Positions 1-8,019 are shown, numbered from the stretch's first letter. The stretch: 17,374 nucleotides of DNA from CAYVSY01 sp964454255 (GCA_964454255.1 CAYVSY010000017.1:1-17374); one strand, 5' to 3'. The notes: generated by a model from the sequence alone, not told the origin. Program-made: numbers and translations.

Positions 1-850
1 TTACTTCTACATCTGATGTATACCATTCATTACTTTCATTGCTCTTTGTTCCAGTTAATTCAATATTACATGATGGCCCTGTTTTATCAATAAGCATTGA
101 ATATGATGTAGAATTGTTTTCATTTTCGAAAAAATCTCTCGCTCTTATATTTATTCTTTTTTCAATATCTTCGTTTTGAGTAATAATAGCTATCCATGTT
201 GTATCATTTTTGGTTTCAACGGGAATATCACGATAAGCATTTTCTGATTCATCTTCATATTTCATTTGTAATAACGATATACCATTGGCATCTTGAACAG
301 TAATAGTTTGAACAATATCTTTATCAGTCCATCCTTGATTATAAATATTTGTGCTATTAGCATATGTTAATACAACATTAACTTGAGGAGCATTAGAATC
401 ATAAGCTCCATTACATTTTTCTGATTCAACAGTGATTAAATCTCTTAACACTGAATGAGTTGTTTTATCTCTTCTTAATTCTACAAAGTTATCTACCATA
501 GTCTTCTTATTTTCATCACTTGGATTAATTAAAAAAGGTTCTGTTATATCATTATTTTTTCTTGTATCTTTTAAGTACCCTTTTTCAATTAACTTTTTAA
601 TTTGGACGCATGTCCATTCTTGATTACTTTCTTCATTATTTTCTGAGGCCACAAACCACTTTAAATTATCCAAAAATTCAACAGAATAAAGTGATGCTGA
701 TGTTTTAATATTTTGAATAGTTGTATTGTATGATTTTTGTTTTGAATTTTCAATAACATTTCTTACTATTGGAAAAGTAACAACTGTTAAAATCCCTATT
801 ACAATTATCACAACAATCAATTCTACTAAAGTAAATCCTTTTTGTTTCAT
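1..850 (-). CDS. Prepilin-like surface protein, partial (C-terminus beyond left edge)
   Basis: An open frame starts at ATG 850-848 and runs off the left edge, giving 283 codons. The N-terminus is a type IV prepilin signal: a short basic leader (MKQKG), then FTLVEL and about 20 hydrophobic residues. This predicts cleavage after Gly5 by a prepilin peptidase, N-methylation of Phe and insertion in the membrane. After it comes a region with EWTCVQI, ELRRDK and CNGAYD, then an Ig-like stretch with TITVQDANGIS, and the start of a second one after CNIELTG. The whole visible part aligns without large gaps to the N-terminal 283 residues of the prepilin-like protein at 1803-3710, so the two are tandem duplicates. 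A clear AGGAGG lies 9 bases upstream of the ATG and a consensus promoter precedes it. No pilus assembly ATPase, platform protein or prepilin peptidase is in view. A pseudopilin or pilin-anchored adhesin is likely; the substrate is unknown. Confidence 0.85.
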   Translation of the reverse strand, partial: MKQKGFTLVELIVVIIVIGILTVVTFPIVRNVIENSKQKSYNTTIQNIKTSASLYSVEFLDNLKWFVASENNEESNQEWTCVQIKKLIEKGYLKDTRKNNDITEPFLINPSDENKKTMVDNFVELRRDKTTHSVLRDLITVESEKCNGAYDSNAPQVNVVLTYANSTNIYNQGWTDKDIVQTITVQDANGISLLQMKYEDESENAYRDIPVETKNDTTWIAIITQNEDIEKRINIRARDFFENENNSTSYSMLIDKTGPSCNIELTGTKSNESNEWYTSDVEV

Positions 851-881
851 AATAAATTTCCTCCTAGTATTTTATAGTAAA

Positions 882-910
882 ATTATATCACATTACTATT
901 AGCATTGCAA
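882..910 (-). promoter_or_regulatory. Sigma-A-type promoter of the left-edge prepilin gene
   Basis: Read on the minus strand, TTGCAA (905-910) and TATAAT (882-887) are separated by exactly 17 bases. This is close to the vegetative consensus. The -10 box ends 32 bases before the ATG at 850, leaving room for a start site and the AGGAGG. It lies between two genes of the same direction and just after a candidate terminator, so the left prepilin gene is probably its own transcription unit. Confidence 0.7.
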
Positions 911-911
911 C

Positions 912-934
912 AAAAAAAAGAATTTAATATTCTT
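912..934 (-). terminator. Weak candidate rho-independent terminator
   Basis: On the minus strand AAGAAT (934-929) pairs with ATTCTT (923-918) across a 5-base loop and runs into a tract of further Ts down to 912. The stem overlaps the stop codon of the small membrane protein gene. It is only 6 bp with one G:C pair, so termination would be inefficient. Its position directly before a strong promoter supports the call. Confidence 0.4.
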
Positions 935-1349
935 CTTTCGTAATTTTTTTATAATAATATGTTTCAGTTACTCGATTAAAAACAATTAATATTAAATACT
1001 CATCTTTTATTTCATATTCAAAATATGGAATATTTTCAGTTGCTTTTATTTTATTTAAGCTATAATATAATTTATTATCGTCTAATAAATAATAATAATT
1101 GGTAATATCCATTATTTTTGATTCAAGTTTGTCTTTATTAAAATATAATTTTTTATTATTTACAAACTCAGTAACTTCTGTTTCTGATTCACTTTGTCCT
1201 AAGTTATAATATGTAATAACTTTTTCTAATTTATAATATCCTTCTAATAGATTGTTTTTATTATTTGAATAATCAACAAAGACAATTACTAATATGATTA
1301 ACATTATGGTAAAAGCGCAAACTATACTAAATATTATTTTATTTTTCAT
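924..1349 (-). CDS. Small membrane-anchored protein, paralogue of the adjacent lipoprotein
   Basis: This encodes 141 residues of unknown function. The chosen start is ATG 1349-1347, because AGGTG lies 6 bases before it. An in-frame GTG at 1358 has no ribosome binding site. Residues about 5-26 form a single hydrophobic helix, and the remainder is predicted outside the cell. The Cys at position 11 sits inside the helix and is not a lipobox, so the helix probably stays as an anchor. The soluble part begins with EGYYKLEKV and ends with ITKEEY. The neighbouring 1339-1806 product has EGTYKLVSA and ITEEEY at equivalent places, so the two appear to be diverged duplicates of one small beta-rich domain. 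The gene overlaps the end of the preceding gene by 11 bases, implying coupled translation. No enzymatic motif is seen. Confidence 0.7.
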   Translation of the reverse strand: MKNKIIFSIVCAFTIMLIILVIVFVDYSNNKNNLLEGYYKLEKVITYYNLGQSESETEVTEFVNNKKLYFNKDKLESKIMDITNYYYLLDDNKLYYSLNKIKATENIPYFEYEIKDEYLILIVFNRVTETYYYKKITKEEY

Positions 1350-1806
1350 CGTTTTCACCTATTAATTTTATGTATTCTTCTTCAGTAATTCTTTCATATT
1401 CTTTTACGATATTATAAATAGTGTCATCAACTTGTTCTTCATATAAAATAATATTATCTTTTATTGGACTTTTAATTAGTTCATATCTATATTTTGATGT
1501 TCCGATGTAATTTTCTTTATCTGTTTCAATTATGTTATCGATAACTCTATATTCAAAGACATCTTTAGTTAGTTGTCCCCATATAGTGTGATTAAATATT
1601 ATTTTAGTAGGCGTAATCATCATAAAAAAGTTTGTTGATTTTTCACCAATATTAAAACTAATCATTTCTTGTTCTTGATATTTAAAGGCAGAAACTAATT
1701 TATATGTTCCTTCAATGTTGTCTTTTATTTTAACATCTTCTTTTTTCTTTTCACAGCCACTAAACATTAATAAAATTATAAATATTATTGTCCCTTTTTT
1801 CATCAT
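1339..1806 (-). CDS. Small lipoprotein coupled to the prepilin-like gene
   Basis: This encodes 155 residues. The N-terminus is a lipoprotein signal peptide: basic MMKKG, a hydrophobic run, then FSGC with the lipidated Cys at about position 18, followed by a charged EKKKEDVK tether. The remaining ~125 residues resemble the next gene product (EGTYKLVSA near the start, ITEEEYIKL at the end), but no known family is recognised. The ATG at 1806 overlaps the TGA of the prepilin-like gene as ATGA, a classic translational-coupling junction. The local ribosome site (GTGTGA) is poor, which fits dependence on the upstream gene. An accessory factor anchored in the membrane next to the prepilin-like protein is the simplest inference. 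Confidence 0.75.
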   Translation of the reverse strand: MMKKGTIIFIILLMFSGCEKKKEDVKIKDNIEGTYKLVSAFKYQEQEMISFNIGEKSTNFFMMITPTKIIFNHTIWGQLTKDVFEYRVIDNIIETDKENYIGTSKYRYELIKSPIKDNIILYEEQVDDTIYNIVKEYERITEEEYIKLIGENDEK

Positions 1807-3710
1807 TTTTCACACGCTTTAATTTTGTCACTACTACCTTTCTCACAACATCCTCCATCACTGGTATCAATAAATCCAGCAGGACAACCTGATTTCTTTG
1901 TAGTTTTTCTTGTTGCTGTTGTTGGTGCTGTTGTTGGTGCTGTTGTTGGTGCTGTTGTTGGTGCTGTTGTTGGCGCTGTTGTTGGCGCTGTTGTTGAATC
2001 TGATCCACCACCTCTAGTTCGTGACTTACAAGTTCCATCAGTTGAGCAATAATCATCATCTGCGCATTGAGCTGATGAGGTGCATCCCCCATCACCACCA
2101 CCGCCACTGAAAACGCAACTACATCCATCACTACATGAATAACTGCTGTTATAAATACTATGGCATTGATAATCATCACTGCATTCACATGTTGGTGTTG
2201 TTTTGTTAGTGCAACTACACCCATCACATGTTGAAAAAAATCCATATAAATTTTGACATTTCCTATCACCAGTATTGATAATTTTTCCTTTTCTAACGTA
2301 TGTGTCTCCTGAACATTCGCAAGTTGGTGTTATAGGTGGAGGTGGCGGACATTCACCACAATATTTATAATTCCCACATTCATTATAAGCATAGTTTCCA
2401 CATGAACATGAACTATATGATGTTGAACAATTTCGAACATATATGCTCTTACTTGTGCTTGATGACAATCCGTTATTTCCTATGGCTGTGCAAACTACAT
2501 TTTGCGTTCCGTTAGAAACGCTTCCTAAATTACTGCAATTGACTCCGTTACATGTGCATGTTGTTTTTCCTCCAGAAGTCCCAAATTTAACAGCACTTGG
2601 TGGTAAAATACTAGGTGATGAAATTCCTTTTATATATGTGCTTGGATATGGTGATAATGATAATCCACTTGGTGTAACATTATCTTTTTTAATAATAGTT
2701 TCGCAATAGTTGGTATGTCCTACTTGGTCTTTTACGTATGCATAATACTTTTTCCCAGTTATATCTGTATTTTCAATATGTGTTAAATTTTTAGTAAGAT
2801 TATCATACTTTTCAATATTAACTTCTGAAAATCCATATGATACTTCACTCATATCATTATAAGTTAATTCTAAATTAACATCACTTATATACCATTCATT
2901 ATTTTCACTTGTTTTTGAACCAGTTAATTTAATTTCACAAGTTGGTGCTTTTTTATCTAAATACATTCGATAACTTTTTTCAATGCTATTTTCAAAATAA
3001 TCTGTTGCTTTAATTCTAATTATATCTGCTTTTATATCATCAGTTTGGACTAATTTAGCAATCCATGTGTTTGAATATTTTTCAATATTATCAATTTCAT
3101 GATAAACATCATTGTCTGAATACTTTATTTGTAACTGACTTATTCCATTAGCATCAGTTACAGTAATGGTTTGAACAATGTTTTTATCAGTCCAAGTAGT
3201 TAGATATGGGCTTCCATCTTCAAAAGTTAAATTAATGTCTAGCCTTGGATTAGTTGTATCATATCCATTGCAATTATTTGATTCTAATGTTATTTTATCT
3301 CTTAATAATCCATATGTGTTTTTATCTCGGCGAAGTTCAATAAAATCAGTTGTCTTTGTCAATTTATCAGAGTCAACGGGATTTTTTGTAATAACTCCAT
3401 TACCTAATTCTTCAATATTTTTTAAATATCCTTTTTCAATTAGTTTCTGAATTTGAACACATGTCCATTCTTCATTTGATTCATTATTGCTTGCATCTGA
3501 TGATACAAACCATCTTAAATTATTTGGAAATTCGTTAGTATACATCGAAGCAGATGTTTTAATGTTTTGAATAGTTGTATTATATGTTTTTAATTTTGAA
3601 TTTTTTATTGTATCATTTATTATTGGAAAAATTACAACAATGAGTATCCCAACTACAACTATTACTGATAATAATTCTATTAATGTGAATCCTTTTTTTA
3701 ATTTTTTCAT
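1803..3710 (-). CDS. Prepilin-like protein with Ig-like segments, Cys-rich region and TTAP repeat stalk
   Basis: This encodes 635 residues from ATG 3710-3708. An in-frame TTG 21 bases upstream would put extra residues before the basic leader and is rejected; the ribosome site is a modest AAGTGA. MKKLKKG followed by FTLIELLSV and a hydrophobic helix to about residue 29 is a type IV prepilin signal, with predicted cleavage after Gly7. Residues 60-150 match the left-edge paralogue. Residues about 157-255 and 257-345 look like Ig-like units (TITVTDANGIS; YVKDQVGHTNYC). Residues 385-635 contain 30 cysteines. Two sub-repeats there start TPTCECS (462-468 and 506-512) and end DGCSC. Next comes TTAP six times (573-596), a basic TTATRKTTKK, and a final CPAGF...GGCCE unit. 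Extracellular export and many disulfides are inferred. It resembles a tip pseudopilin or adhesin more than a shaft pilin; the ligand is unknown. It is followed by two coupled small membrane proteins. Confidence 0.85.
   Translation of the reverse strand: MKKLKKGFTLIELLSVIVVVGILIVVIFPIINDTIKNSKLKTYNTTIQNIKTSASMYTNEFPNNLRWFVSSDASNNESNEEWTCVQIQKLIEKGYLKNIEELGNGVITKNPVDSDKLTKTTDFIELRRDKNTYGLLRDKITLESNNCNGYDTTNPRLDINLTFEDGSPYLTTWTDKNIVQTITVTDANGISQLQIKYSDNDVYHEIDNIEKYSNTWIAKLVQTDDIKADIIRIKATDYFENSIEKSYRMYLDKKAPTCEIKLTGSKTSENNEWYISDVNLELTYNDMSEVSYGFSEVNIEKYDNLTKNLTHIENTDITGKKYYAYVKDQVGHTNYCETIIKKDNVTPSGLSLSPYPSTYIKGISSPSILPPSAVKFGTSGGKTTCTCNGVNCSNLGSVSNGTQNVVCTAIGNNGLSSSTSKSIYVRNCSTSYSSCSCGNYAYNECGNYKYCGECPPPPPITPTCECSGDTYVRKGKIINTGDRKCQNLYGFFSTCDGCSCTNKTTPTCECSDDYQCHSIYNSSYSCSDGCSCVFSGGGGDGGCTSSAQCADDDYCSTDGTCKSRTRGGGSDSTTAPTTAPTTAPTTAPTTAPTTAPTTATRKTTKKSGCPAGFIDTSDGGCCEKGSSDKIKACEK
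1918..2001. repeat. 12-bp tandem repeat encoding a Thr-Thr-Ala-Pro stalk
   Basis: On the plus strand the unit GTTGTTGGTGCT occurs six times in register (1918-1989). Four copies are identical and two have GGCGCT in place of GGTGCT. A degenerate seventh copy follows (1990-2001). On the coding minus strand this reads Thr-Thr-Ala-Pro in frame. The unit is a multiple of three, so slippage would change the stalk length without a frameshift. The near-identity of the copies suggests recent expansion. Confidence 0.9.
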
Positions 3711-3818
3711 AATAATCACTTGTATAATCAATATAAATAATTTGTTAATTCTTTAAATTGATTATTCCCTTCTATCTAAATTACTTCTTTTTTGGAGTCT
3801 TTTATTATAAAATTGTTT
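3711..3818 (-). other. Intergenic gap before the prepilin-like gene; possible promoter
   Basis: These 108 bases separate the YfhO-family gene from the prepilin-like gene. A TATAAT (3809-3804, minus strand) is present but has no good -35 box at 17 bases. A second candidate, TTAACA-16-TATACA, lies just upstream of the start and would leave almost no leader. No GC-rich hairpin is seen after the YfhO stop, so read-through from the sigH operon is possible. Confidence 0.3.
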
Positions 3819-6335
3819 TCATTTGTGATTTTTTACATTTGGCAAAGAGAGGTTATTCTTTATACTATCAGAATATCTCGTCTTTACTGTTTTGTCAACA
3901 ACAATGTAACTAATTACACCAATTAAAAATATTACTAGTCCTAATTTTAATCCTTTTGTTTCAAAAATAAATTCTACTTCATGATATCCTTCTTCTAAAT
4001 CAATACTTATAAAAGTATCCCATGTTTCTTTATATGATGTTTCTTTTCCATCAACTAATATTTTCCATCCTTTATTATAAGGAATTGATGTCCACAATGT
4101 TTGCTTATCGTTTTTAATATTAACATTTCCTTTTATATAATCATCTTTAAATGATTCAATATTAAATATATTTTGTTTTAATTCATTTATTCCTTCTTTA
4201 AAATTATCGTAATTTAAATAATATATGTCTAAATTATCTTTATAATTATAATCACCGTTAGGAATTATATCTAATTTGACATTATTAATATATTCATTTT
4301 TAACAGGAATTAATTTTTTTTCATAATTAATATTTCCCATGTATTTATCATCTAAATATACTTCATATGATAAATCATTTTGATTTATATTAAAATACAT
4401 ATAGAAATCATAATTATTATCAATATTAATAATATATTCTTTATTATTTATTTTCTCTATATCGTGAGAAATTAAATAATCCATTTCACTTTTATACAAA
4501 TATTTAAACAGCATATTTTGATATTCAAAAGGTGATCCATATATATCAAAATATTCTTTATTATTGTCATTTATCATAAAACCAAGTGGTAAATAATCTG
4601 AGTTTCTATTGACATTATAAAGAACTTCATATTTATCTAATTCATTTATTATATCTTTTGTTTCTAAATTATATCTAATTGACAATATACTGTCGATTAC
4701 TTTTGTTGATCCACTTGAATATAATGCATGATTTAATCCTGATGAATATCCACATTTACTTAAAAATAATATTATATTATCTTCAACGGTGGATAAAAAT
4801 ATTGTTAAGCCATTATAATTAAAAACCATTGAATCATTATAAGTATAATTAAAATTTGTTTCCATTCGATAAAATTCATTTGGTAATGGCGTAAAATCTT
4901 TTATATTATTATTTATTTTGATAAGATAGTGATCATCAATAGCATTTGATCCATTTTGATCATATTCATTTAATGATTGAGTTATATTTAAAAACAATTC
5001 TAATATGATTAAAATTATTAATATTATTTTTAATTTCTTTAATTTTTTATGACTATAAAAATATAAAATAATAGTATATAACATCATAAAAATAAATGAT
5101 ATGATAATACTTAATTGACTTAAATATTCATAATTTAACACAAATAAGACAATACTAATAATAAGCCAAATACCACCATAAATAATACTTTCTTTTTTAG
5201 ATATTTTGTTTAAATTAATAAATGATTGAACAGATAATATTATTATAAACAAGCAATATAAAAATGAATAGCGATAATTTAAAAAAGCTGGGAAAGTAAA
5301 ACCATGCCATATCATATTTAAATATGATATTACAAATGATAATAAAAAGATAATTATTATGATTAATGATGATATTCTTTCTTTTTTAGATATATTTTTA
5401 TTAAAAAAATATAATAGTGTTAAGGGAATAGTTATCAAGCCACAATAAATATTAACTGTATCTGGATTAATCATATTAGAAGCATTGTTTGAGCCTAATA
5501 ATAATTTTGATATGATATCAAATGGATTATAAATAATTTTTAAAGGTTCTAAGATTCCGCTTCCTAATTGTTTCGCTGTATTTTGAAGTTCGATCATTGT
5601 TGGAACTAAAATAATACATGACAACATTCCTACAATCAGGCTAGACAATATAAAAGTTATAATATCTTTTTTTATTTCTTTTTTATTATCATTAAATTTA
5701 TATGTATTTACTAACATATAAATAAAATAAATAACGATAAAGATGCAAAGCATAAAACCGATATAGTAATTAGATAATATTGCTAAAAACAAGCATCCAA
5801 CATATAATCTTATCTTTTTTTTATTAATTAAATTGTCTATTCCAAGTAAGATTAAGGGAATAAAATAAATACAATCAAACCACATAATATTCCAATAATA
5901 ATTAATATTATATGCCATTAGGCTATAACATAGAGAAGCTAAAAAAATTATTGTTCCTTCTTTTTTAAAATGTTTTGATAAATAAATATACATAAATAAT
6001 CCACATAATCCTATTTTAATAAAATAAATTATTTCAATTATATATACAATATATTCTTTTGAAAAAAGAGTAATTAAAAAATTTAATGGGCTTGTTAGAT
6101 AATATGTCCAAGTTGAAAACATACCTCCACCTAATGATTTAGAAAAAGAATAAAATAGTGATCCGCCATTTGTTAAAATATCTTTTAATTTACAAAAAAT
6201 TGATAAATATTGATATCTTAAATCACATACTAAAAAATTATTATTTCCTAAATATAAATTAATAATTACAAAAGCAAATATGGCTATACAAATGGGAACA
6301 AAAAAAGATAGTAGTTTATAATGCTTATTCTTCAT
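3819..6335 (-). CDS. yfhO: YfhO-family polytopic membrane protein (putative GT-C glycosyltransferase)
   Basis: This encodes 838 residues from ATG 6335-6333, with the strong site AGGGGGA formed by the last codons of sigH. The N-terminal ~450 residues hold about a dozen hydrophobic helices. A large outside domain follows, with FYRMETNFNYTYNDSMVFNYNG and YSSGSTKVIDSILSIRY. It ends with the family-typical SIPYNKGWKILVDGKE and GYHEVEFIF, and closes with one more helix and a basic tail. This layout and these motifs are those of the YfhO family (GT-C fold). In Bacillus subtilis YfhO takes part in sugar decoration of lipoteichoic acid; other members act on surface polymers or proteins. The length is close to the Bacillus protein (about 860). 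It abuts sigH with no gap, so it shares its transcript. The acceptor here is unknown; the prepilin-like proteins just downstream are a conceivable but unproven target. Confidence 0.85.
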   Translation of the reverse strand: MKNKHYKLLSFFVPICIAIFAFVIINLYLGNNNFLVCDLRYQYLSIFCKLKDILTNGGSLFYSFSKSLGGGMFSTWTYYLTSPLNFLITLFSKEYIVYIIEIIYFIKIGLCGLFMYIYLSKHFKKEGTIIFLASLCYSLMAYNINYYWNIMWFDCIYFIPLILLGIDNLINKKKIRLYVGCLFLAILSNYYIGFMLCIFIVIYFIYMLVNTYKFNDNKKEIKKDIITFILSSLIVGMLSCIILVPTMIELQNTAKQLGSGILEPLKIIYNPFDIISKLLLGSNNASNMINPDTVNIYCGLITIPLTLLYFFNKNISKKERISSLIIIIIFLLSFVISYLNMIWHGFTFPAFLNYRYSFLYCLFIIILSVQSFINLNKISKKESIIYGGIWLIISIVLFVLNYEYLSQLSIIISFIFMMLYTIILYFYSHKKLKKLKIILIILIILELFLNITQSLNEYDQNGSNAIDDHYLIKINNNIKDFTPLPNEFYRMETNFNYTYNDSMVFNYNGLTIFLSTVEDNIILFLSKCGYSSGLNHALYSSGSTKVIDSILSIRYNLETKDIINELDKYEVLYNVNRNSDYLPLGFMINDNNKEYFDIYGSPFEYQNMLFKYLYKSEMDYLISHDIEKINNKEYIINIDNNYDFYMYFNINQNDLSYEVYLDDKYMGNINYEKKLIPVKNEYINNVKLDIIPNGDYNYKDNLDIYYLNYDNFKEGINELKQNIFNIESFKDDYIKGNVNIKNDKQTLWTSIPYNKGWKILVDGKETSYKETWDTFISIDLEEGYHEVEFIFETKGLKLGLVIFLIGVISYIVVDKTVKTRYSDSIKNNLSLPNVKNHK

Positions 6336-6941
6336 TTATATTCCCCCTATTCTTTTAATTTTATCTCTTATTCTTTGAAGAGCATTATATATTGATTTAT
6401 TGTCCTTATCTAATATTTTAACCATTTCATCAATACTAAAATTTTGAATTTTTAAATTAAAAACTTCATCTTCAAAATCAGTTAAATCTTTTTTAATTTT
6501 ATAATATAGTTCTTCTTGATGTTCTTTAGAAATAAATTCATGTAAAGGGTTAGAACTATCTTCACAAATATAATTTAATATTGATTGGGTTTCATTGTCT
6601 TCATCAATATATTCAAAAGATATAGCTTCATTTAGTATTTTATTTTTTTGACTTATTATTTTTCTAACATATGTATTTATTTTTCTATCTATACAAATGC
6701 ATGCGAATGTATAAAATAAAGCATTTTCATTTTCGTTATAATTTCGAATAGCTTCTTCAAAACCAATCATGGCTTCTTGAATTAAGTCTTCTAATTCTAT
6801 TCCTTTATTCACAACATTGCGACCGGTATATCTAGCTTTTTTTTCAATTAAAGGCTTATATTTATGATATAGAGCATTAATAGCATTTTCATCTTTTTCT
6901 TTAGCCAAATAGATAAGTTCATAATCATTTTCATTTTTCAT
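6336..6941 (-). CDS. sigH: SigH-like RNA polymerase sigma factor
   Basis: This encodes 201 residues (Bacillus SigH about 218). Region 2 is visible at residues 47-95 (ELEDLIQEAMIGFEEAIRNY, then FACICIDRKI). The region 4 helix-turn-helix lies at about 150-196, ending NKSIYNALQRIRDKI, which matches the SigH ending DNALQRVKRKL. In Bacillus SigH directs early sporulation and competence transcription; in non-sporulating relatives it controls competence. The position directly after mrnC and rlmB is the Bacillus position, supporting orthology. The start ATG 6941-6939 has AGGAT 8 bases upstream, made from the end of rlmB. The usual downstream genes rpmG, secE and nusG are absent; the YfhO gene follows instead. 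Regulon unknown here. Confidence 0.88.
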   Translation of the reverse strand: MKNENDYELIYLAKEKDENAINALYHKYKPLIEKKARYTGRNVVNKGIELEDLIQEAMIGFEEAIRNYNENENALFYTFACICIDRKINTYVRKIISQKNKILNEAISFEYIDEDNETQSILNYICEDSSNPLHEFISKEHQEELYYKIKKDLTDFEDEVFNLKIQNFSIDEMVKILDKDNKSIYNALQRIRDKIKRIGGI

Positions 6942-6949
6942 TAAAGATC

Positions 6950-7651
6950 CTACTTTCTTTTGTCAATAATTTTATACAACATTATGCCTGTAGCGACTGA
7001 TGCATTTAGGCTATTAGCTCTACCAGACATATCAATACTAGCTAGAAAATCGCATTCTTCTTTAACTAAACGACTCATGCCTTTTCCTTCATTACCAATT
7101 ACTAAGCATATTGGCATTTTATAATCAATATCATTAAATGATGTTTTATTCATATCGGTTCCAATTATCCAATAATTATTTTTCTTCAAATACTTAATTG
7201 TTTCAACTAAATTAGTCACTTTAACTATTTTAACATTTTCGATTGTTCCAACACTAGTTTTCACAACTGTTCCATTTATTTCAACGCTTCTATCGTTTGG
7301 AATAATAATCAAATCAACCCCTAGTGCTTCTGATGTTCTAATAATTGCTCCAAAATTATGAGGATCTTCTAAATGATCTAGCATTAATATAAGAGGATAT
7401 TCTTTATTAATATTTTCTATTTCATTAATGGAATAAGTTTTATAATTAGGAATATCTAAAATAATGCCTTGATTTAATCCTTCAATAATTTTATCCATTT
7501 CATATTTCTTTTTTATAATATATTTGATTTTTTTTTGGTTAAGAATATTAATAATTTCTCTATTATCAAATTTATCACTAATAATAGCTGAATTAACTGG
7601 ACTTGAACTTTTTAATCTTTCTAGACAAACGTTTAAACCATATATATACAT
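6950..7651 (-). CDS. rlmB: 23S rRNA 2'-O-methyltransferase RlmB (SpoU/TrmH family)
   Basis: This encodes 233 residues, slightly shorter than the usual ~245. It methylates the 2'-OH of the guanosine equivalent to E. coli G2251 in the peptidyl-transferase region of 23S rRNA, using SAM. The N-terminal substrate domain starts YGLNVCLERL. The SPOUT catalytic domain shows all three motifs: NFGAIIRTSEA (99-109), VIGNEGKGM (184-192) and SLNASVATG (214-222), which form the knot. The ATG at 7651 overlaps the mrnC stop by one base (TAATG), and AAAGGTGG lies 7 bases upstream. The mrnC-rlmB-sigH order is that of Bacillus. TrmH paralogues are possible, but this context points to RlmB. Confidence 0.93.
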   Translation of the reverse strand: MYIYGLNVCLERLKSSSPVNSAIISDKFDNREIINILNQKKIKYIIKKKYEMDKIIEGLNQGIILDIPNYKTYSINEIENINKEYPLILMLDHLEDPHNFGAIIRTSEALGVDLIIIPNDRSVEINGTVVKTSVGTIENVKIVKVTNLVETIKYLKKNNYWIIGTDMNKTSFNDIDYKMPICLVIGNEGKGMSRLVKEECDFLASIDMSGRANSLNASVATGIMLYKIIDKRK

Positions 7652-8019
7652 TATTGAACCACCTTTTCTAAAATACTTTTTAATCGGTTTGAATCAGTTA
7701 AATATAAATATCCAATAAGACTTTCAAAACCAGTTGAATACTTATATGTCATGATATCTGTATTCTTAGGATGATAATCTCTTTTATAATTTCGACCTCT
7801 TTTAATAATATCTATTTCATCATTGGTCAAAAAATTATTTTCCATTAATCGATTTAATATTTCATATTGTCCTTTTGCTGAAACATATTTAGTCGAAATC
7901 TTTTGAAGTTCAGCAACTGAACTAATATTTTTGTTAATTAACTTTTCTCTAATATATAATTCATAAACACTATCTCCTAAATAAGCTAATACGAGTATAT
8001 TAATATTGTTTATATCCAT
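7651..8019 (-). CDS. mrnC: Mini-ribonuclease III (MrnC)
   Basis: This encodes 122 residues (Bacillus about 143). It is an RNase III catalytic domain without a double-stranded RNA binding domain. In Bacillus it trims the 5' and 3' ends of 23S rRNA precursor with ribosomal protein L3 as helper. Visible motifs are LAYLGDSVYELYIRE (11-25, with catalytic Asp16), KRGRN (73-77) and STGFESLIGYLYL (95-107) with the metal-binding Glu99. The start is ATG 8019, with AGAGGT 6 bases upstream. It heads the mrnC-rlmB-sigH-yfhO unit. The cysS gene found before it in Bacillus is not present; the yqeH terminator is there instead. Confidence 0.92.
   Translation of the reverse strand: MDINNINILVLAYLGDSVYELYIREKLINKNISSVAELQKISTKYVSAKGQYEILNRLMENNFLTNDEIDIIKRGRNYKRDYHPKNTDIMTYKYSTGFESLIGYLYLTDSNRLKSILEKVVQ

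Noticed and set aside
1350..1358. GTG start for the small membrane protein
   Set aside because: No ribosome site precedes it; AGGTG overlapping this GTG serves the ATG at 1349.
1918..2001. Possible CRISPR array
   Set aside because: The 12-bp units are contiguous with no spacers and are in frame within a gene.
1825..2052. Plus-strand open frame with VVGA repeats
   Set aside because: It is antisense to the prepilin-like gene; the pattern is only the complement of the Thr-Thr-Ala-Pro repeat.
1760..2269. Minus-strand open frame rich in Gln (QQQH repeats) over the 12-bp repeat
   Set aside because: It is an out-of-frame reading of the tandem repeat inside the prepilin-like gene, with no ribosome site and no plausible domain.
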